Positions 7,075 to 10,144 of a DNA stretch of 10,144 bases are shown here, piece after piece. Position 1 is the first letter of the stretch. Each line of letters begins with the position of its first letter. The notes beneath the pieces were generated by a model, which was not told the origin of the DNA, ran no database searches, and saw only the letters and a list, made by a program, of their open reading frames with translations. Source of the DNA: Pseudomonadota bacterium (GTDB lineage: Bacteria; Pseudomonadota; Alphaproteobacteria; Caulobacterales; Caulobacteraceae); the NCBI GenBank assembly GCA_023409795.1, contig JAEYQX010000105.1, forward strand, positions 1 through 10,144, in the 5' to 3' direction. Position numbers and translations under genes: made by a program.

Positions 7075-8025
7075 GTGCTTAAGAAATCTCTAGTTGCCCT
7101 GTGCGGGGCCCTCATCCTGTCGCCCCTGTATGCCGAGCCGGTCATGGCCCAGTCGCGCACGGGCGAGTCGGCCAATGAGCCCCCGGTCACGGACGGCCGC
7201 AGCCGCACCCGGGCCAATCGCCGCAACGCGGCTCGCCAGCCGGCACAGATGACCCCTGAGGCGATCAAGGCTGAAGCCGAGGCTGCCCTGGCCGCCGGCT
7301 CGACCGCCTGCACCGTGACCGACCAGCGCATGCTGGGCATGACCGGCGAGAACGCCAAGCTGTTCGAGGTCGCCTGCGACAGCGCGCCGGGCTACCTGGT
7401 CGTCACCTCGACCCCGCCGCAGATCATCGACTGCGTCCTGGTGGATCACACCGCCAAGCAGATGGCTGCCCAGGCTGCAGCCGAACCGGCCGCCGAGGGC
7501 GCTCCGGCCCAGTCCCAGCCGACGTGCGAACTGCCGGGCAACAAGGACATCGAGGGCTTCCTGAAGGGCTATGCCACCCAGGCCGGCGTGCCCTGCACCG
7601 TCGACCAGGCCCGCGTCATGGGCCAGTCGTCAAGCGGCGCTGTCATCTATGAAATCGGCTGCGCCGGTGCCGACGGCTACTGGATCGAAAAGGCCGCTTC
7701 GGGCTGGACCAAGACCGAGTGCCTGCAGGTCCTGGCCCAAAAGGGTGCCTGCGGCTTCACCACGCCTGAAGAACAGTCGGCCACGGTCAAGTCCTGGCTG
7801 ACCGGCACCGAGGCTGCCGACTGCGACGTCCAGCAGGTCCGCCTGATGGGCCAGAACGCCAACGGCCGCTTTGTCGAGCTGACCTGCGCCGGCTCGACCG
7901 GCATCATCATCCGCCACAACGCCGAGTTCGCCGTCCAGCAGGTCTATCCCTGCGAGACCGCCCAGGCGATCGGCGACGGCTGCAACCTGCCGGGCAACAA
8001 GCCCGAAGAGGCCCCGCAGGCCTGA
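7075..8025 (+). CDS. Secreted cysteine-rich protein with three degenerate repeats
   Basis: A 316-residue protein I do not recognise beyond its architecture. Start GTG at 7075: GGGAG (7063-7067) ends 7 nt before it; a TTG at 7072 is too close. Residues 1-~25 (MLKKSLVALCGALILSPLYAEPVMAQ) are a Sec signal peptide with a likely cut after VMA. A polar Arg/Asn-rich linker (27-60) leads to three repeats of the pattern C-[TD]-V-x(3)-R-x-[ML]-G-x(n)-[FY]-[VE]-x-C-x(4-5)-G, starting at Cys79, Cys174 and Cys250. Each unit has four cysteines: 79/101/120/151, 174/196/216/226, 250/271/293/303. The fourth Cys is followed by ELPGNK, GFTTPEE or NLPGNK. Unit 1 carries an Ala-rich insert (~127-149). Twelve cysteines in a predicted periplasmic protein suggest disulfides, presumably two per repeat. 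Single-gene unit, closed by the terminator at 8072-8103. Confidence 0.88.
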   Translation: MLKKSLVALCGALILSPLYAEPVMAQSRTGESANEPPVTDGRSRTRANRRNAARQPAQMTPEAIKAEAEAALAAGSTACTVTDQRMLGMTGENAKLFEVACDSAPGYLVVTSTPPQIIDCVLVDHTAKQMAAQAAAEPAAEGAPAQSQPTCELPGNKDIEGFLKGYATQAGVPCTVDQARVMGQSSSGAVIYEIGCAGADGYWIEKAASGWTKTECLQVLAQKGACGFTTPEEQSATVKSWLTGTEAADCDVQQVRLMGQNANGRFVELTCAGSTGIIIRHNAEFAVQQVYPCETAQAIGDGCNLPGNKPEEAPQA

Positions 8026-8071
8026 TCCCCGGATCACGCCACGCCCAGAGGCACACGCCAAGTGCAATCGG

Positions 8072-8103
8072 AAACGCCGCCGGATCGCTCCGGCGGCGTT
8101 TTT
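8072..8103 (+). terminator. Intrinsic (rho-independent) terminator
   Basis: A perfect 13-bp stem (AACGCCGCCGGA arm 8073-8084, extended by one A-T pair at 8072/8101) closes a TCGC loop (8085-8088). Its right arm runs into TTTTT (8099-8103). It begins 46 bp after the stop of the cysteine-repeat gene and separates it from xth. Confidence 0.92.
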
Positions 8104-8167
8104 GTTTGTGGGGTTTGTTTTGGCAGCCCCCTTCCCGGCGGACGCGGCGCGCCTTAGCTTCGCAACC

Positions 8168-8953
8168 ATGCGTATCGCCACCTGGAATGTGAACTCGGTC
8201 AACGCCCGCCTGCCCACCGTGCTGGCCTGGCTGGAAGCCGCCCAACCCGACGTCGCCTGTTTTCAGGAGATCAAGTGCGTGGACGAAAAGTTCCCGCGCG
8301 AAGCCTTTGAATCCCTTGGCTATAACGTCGAAACACACGGCCAGAAGACCTATAACGGCGTGGCCCTGCTGTCCAAGTATCCGATCTCGGACGTGGTGCG
8401 CGGCCTGCCCGGCGAGCCCGAGGATGAACAGGCCCGCTATATCGAGGCCCTGATCGAGGCCCCCCGCCCCGTCCGCGTCGCCTCGATCTACCTGCCCAAC
8501 GGCAATCCGATCGACACCGAGAAGTTTCCCTACAAGCTGCGCTGGTTCCAGCGCCTGCAGGACCGCGCGCGCGAACTGCTGGCCTGGGAAGAGCCCGTGG
8601 CCCTGTGCGGCGACTACAACTGCATCCTGACGCCCCAGGACGCGGCCAGGCCCGAGGAATGGGTCCGCGACGCCCTGTTCCAGCCCCAGACCCGTCAGGC
8701 GATGAATGCCCTGAAATGGCTGGGCTATGCCGATGCGCACGAACTGGGCAAGGAGCCCAAGGGCACCTACACCTTCTGGGACTACCAGGCGGGGGCCTGG
8801 CAGAGGAACAACGGCATCCGCATCGACTATGCCCTGCTCTCGCCCCAGGCGGCGGATCGTTTCCGCGGCATGGAGACACACCGCGACGCCCGCGATATGG
8901 ACAAGCCCAGTGACCACGTACCCGTGGTCGTTGACCTGGATCTGGAGGCCTGA
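8168..8953 (+). CDS. xth: Exodeoxyribonuclease III
   Basis: A 261-residue Xth/ExoA-type AP endonuclease and 3'-5' exonuclease for base-excision repair in the cytoplasm. The EEP active site is complete: N7 (MRIATWNVNS), E34 (CFQEIK), Y109 (SIYLPNG), D149/N151 (CGDYN), D220 (RIDYALL) and D249/H250 (PSDHVPV). TFWDYQAGAW and NNGIRIDY are characteristic of exonuclease III rather than of other EEP proteins. Length is normal for the family. The start is ATG at 8168; the frame is open back to 8102, but those residues overlap the terminator and are not family-like. No Shine-Dalgarno is visible before the ATG (cttcgcaacc), so translation may be leaderless or weakly initiated. A small membrane protein follows 5 bp downstream. 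Confidence 0.96.
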   Translation: MRIATWNVNSVNARLPTVLAWLEAAQPDVACFQEIKCVDEKFPREAFESLGYNVETHGQKTYNGVALLSKYPISDVVRGLPGEPEDEQARYIEALIEAPRPVRVASIYLPNGNPIDTEKFPYKLRWFQRLQDRARELLAWEEPVALCGDYNCILTPQDAARPEEWVRDALFQPQTRQAMNALKWLGYADAHELGKEPKGTYTFWDYQAGAWQRNNGIRIDYALLSPQAADRFRGMETHRDARDMDKPSDHVPVVVDLDLEA

Positions 8954-8958
8954 TTCAC

Positions 8959-9474
8959 ATGGGGGAGACGCTCAGGGTCATTTTACTGATCGCCCTGACG
9001 GCTGCCTTTCTCACCACCGCAATCCTTCTGCTGGGATGGTGGATGGAGCCGATGCGGCGACTGAAGCGCACCTTGCTGAAGTCGCTGGGCCGGACTGCCG
9101 ACATCGAGGCCCTGTCGCCTGCCGAGGGCCGCGCGGCCGGTCTGGATTTCGAGGAGGGGCAGATCGCGGTGCTGTGGCGTCGCGGCGGCTTTGGCCTGGT
9201 CTATGCCGCTGATGAGGTCGAGGGGGCCGAGATCATCGTCGATGGCCACGTCGTCTCGCGCGCCCGGCGCGGATCGATGCGCAAGGATATCGACATTTCC
9301 GCCCCTGATGCCGAACAGGTTGTGCTGCGCCTGATGTTTGCCGACCCGCGCAACCCCGAGTTCGAGCTGGCCCTGTGGGATGCGGTCCAGCCTGCGCCGA
9401 CCGGATCGCCCGCAGAAGCCCTGCGGCTGGGCCGTCGGTGGCTGTCGCACGTCGAAGGCCTGATGCAGCAGTAG
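8959..9474 (+). CDS. Small membrane-anchored protein of unknown function
   Basis: A 171-residue protein I cannot assign. GGAGG (8944-8948, inside the end of xth) lies 10 nt before ATG 8959, and only 5 bp separate it from the xth stop, so the two are very likely cotranscribed. Residues ~7-28 (VILLIALTAAFLTTAILLLGWW) form one transmembrane helix, followed by a basic stretch (RRLKRTLLKSLGR, 33-45), which by the positive-inside rule places the rest in the cytoplasm. Residues ~50-140 look like a compact, beta-rich domain (GQIAVLWRRGGFGLVYAADE, AEIIVDGHVVSRARRGSMRKDIDIS, VVLRLMFADPRNPEFELALWD). No catalytic motif is visible. The link to exonuclease III is positional only. Confidence 0.82.
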   Translation: MGETLRVILLIALTAAFLTTAILLLGWWMEPMRRLKRTLLKSLGRTADIEALSPAEGRAAGLDFEEGQIAVLWRRGGFGLVYAADEVEGAEIIVDGHVVSRARRGSMRKDIDISAPDAEQVVLRLMFADPRNPEFELALWDAVQPAPTGSPAEALRLGRRWLSHVEGLMQQ

Positions 9475-9481
9475 TTGGCCC

Positions 9482-9510
9482 TTCCCGCTTTGCCTCTGGC
9501 CGGTTAGAAC
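9482..9510 (+). promoter_or_regulatory. Possible Caulobacter-type housekeeping promoter
   Basis: TTCCCGC (9482-9488), 14 bp, then GTTAGAAC (9503-9510) resembles the Caulobacter crescentus housekeeping consensus TTGACGS-N10-14-GCTANAWC, with 5 of 7 and 7 of 8 positions matching at an allowed spacing. It lies in the 75-bp gap between the membrane-protein gene and the gene starting at 9550, about 40 bp before that start. A TATAAA (9523-9528) lies just downstream but has no -35 partner at a normal distance. Confidence 0.35.
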
Positions 9511-9549
9511 CCCCACTTCGCCTATAAAGTGTTTTTCCAGGAGCCCGCC

Positions 9550-10144
9550 GTGGCCCGTCTGTTCGACGCCTACATCATCGCCAACTGGACCGCCGCCGAG
9601 GGCAAGAAGCTCGGCGAGCAGACCCTGTGGATCGGCGTGGCCAAGCGCGATGTGCGCTTCCGCCTCTATGCCGAGACCCATAATGTCGCGACCCGCGCCG
9701 AGGGTGAGAAGCTGCTGGAATCCCTGCTGGCCGAGCACCGCAAGCGCGGCGACAAGGTCCTGCTGGGCTTTGACTTCGACTTCGGCTTCCCTGCCGGCAC
9801 GGCTGCGCGCCTGAAGCTGGACGGCCGCCCCTGGGACGCCATGGGCAAGTTCCTGGCCGCCAACATCGTGGACAAGGCCGACAACACCAACAACCGCTAT
9901 CAGGTCGCGGCCAAGATGAACCGCCTGATGACGGACGAGCCCTGGCCCTTCTGGGGCGCGCCGGCCTCCCAGGCCCAGCGCTGGCTGACCACGACCAAGC
10001 CGCCCGAGGGCGCCGGTGCCGACATCCCCGAGTTCCGCGCCACCGAGCTGGCTGCCCGCAAGGACAAGCTGCCGCCCAAGAGCGTCTGGCAGATGCATGG
10101 TGCCGGTGCCGTCGGCGGCCTGACCCTGGTGGGCGTGCCCATGC
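9550..10144 (+). CDS. Uncharacterised conserved protein (partial), DUF429-like or cobalamin/molybdopterin-labelled family
   Basis: The first 198 residues of a gene that continues past the window. GTG start at 9550 with AGGAG (9539-9543) 6 nt upstream, a strong site. Seen: FDAYIIANWTAAEGKK near the N-terminus, LLGFDFDFGFPAGTAARL (~75-92), DNTNNRYQVAAKMNRLM (~113-129) and PWPFWGAP (~132-139). From memory, this pattern (an early acidic residue with W-[ST]-A, GFDFPFGYPAG, NRF.VA..NR, PFWG) belongs to an alphaproteobacterial family that databases often label 'cobalamin biosynthesis protein CbiG' or 'molybdopterin-guanine dinucleotide synthesis'. I do not trust either label. The acidic residues resemble an RNase H-like/DUF429 layout, which is inference. 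No signal peptide or membrane segment is present. Confidence 0.75.
   Translation, partial: MARLFDAYIIANWTAAEGKKLGEQTLWIGVAKRDVRFRLYAETHNVATRAEGEKLLESLLAEHRKRGDKVLLGFDFDFGFPAGTAARLKLDGRPWDAMGKFLAANIVDKADNTNNRYQVAAKMNRLMTDEPWPFWGAPASQAQRWLTTTKPPEGAGADIPEFRATELAARKDKLPPKSVWQMHGAGAVGGLTLVGVPM

Noticed and set aside
7907..8917. A 336-codon minus-strand frame opposite xth
   Set aside because: It runs through the terminator and the whole of xth, whose active-site residues are all present in the plus frame.
8983..10098. A 371-codon open frame on the minus strand spanning two plus-strand genes
   Set aside because: It crosses the intergenic gap at 9475-9549 and mirrors two genes with good ribosome sites. 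The composition is Gly/Gln/Leu-rich, as for other antisense frames here.
1..10144. CRISPR arrays, tRNA or rRNA genes, IS elements, defence genes
   Set aside because: Searched by eye on both strands: no spaced direct repeats, cloverleaf, transposase motifs or terminal inverted repeats were seen.

Overview
This is a very GC-rich, gene-dense bacterial chromosome segment. GTG starts are frequent, neighbouring genes overlap by 1 to 4 bases, and the gene families are typical of Alphaproteobacteria: DUF2793, DUF1285, CoA-pyrophosphatase NUDIX, CCA nucleotidyltransferase, and the cobalamin/molybdopterin-labelled orphan family. I infer a member of the Caulobacterales, possibly Brevundimonas-like. That placement rests on protein family flavour and one Caulobacter-type promoter match, not on a marker gene.

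Layout. (1) At the left edge, a minus-strand gene running off the window encodes a DUF2793 protein with a glycine-rich C-terminal half, similar to tail-tip or fibre proteins of alphaproteobacterial prophages and gene transfer agents. (2) Diverging from it on the plus strand is a membrane-anchored endonuclease/exonuclease/phosphatase (EEP) protein. Its 3' end overlaps the convergent cca gene by 29 bp. (3) From 6932 down to 2027 the minus strand carries six genes in two tightly packed groups. The first is an MBL-fold hydrolase followed by an enoyl-CoA hydratase/isomerase (ATGA overlap). After a 50-bp gap, the second is a GNAT acetyltransferase, DUF1285, NUDIX CoA pyrophosphatase and cca, the last three linked by ATGA and TGATG junctions. 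(4) From 7075 rightward the plus strand carries a secreted cysteine-rich protein of three degenerate repeats closed by a strong intrinsic terminator, then exonuclease III (xth), a small membrane-anchored protein of unknown function, and the 5' part of an uncharacterised gene with its own likely promoter.

How the genes fit together. The cca group joins tRNA 3'-end synthesis with CoA-compound hydrolysis and a DUF1285 protein, a housekeeping grouping I recall from other Alphaproteobacteria. The MBL/enoyl-CoA pair looks like a small acyl-CoA or thioester metabolism unit. xth is a base-excision repair enzyme. Nothing here looks like a defence island, CRISPR array, IS element or RNA gene, and no gene-free stretch exceeds 300 bases. 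The least ordinary items are the cysteine-repeat secreted protein, the enoyl-CoA hydratase homologue lacking both hydratase glutamates, the inverted repeat between the MBL and cysteine-repeat genes, and the unassigned gene at the right edge. I see no clear previously undescribed multi-gene system.
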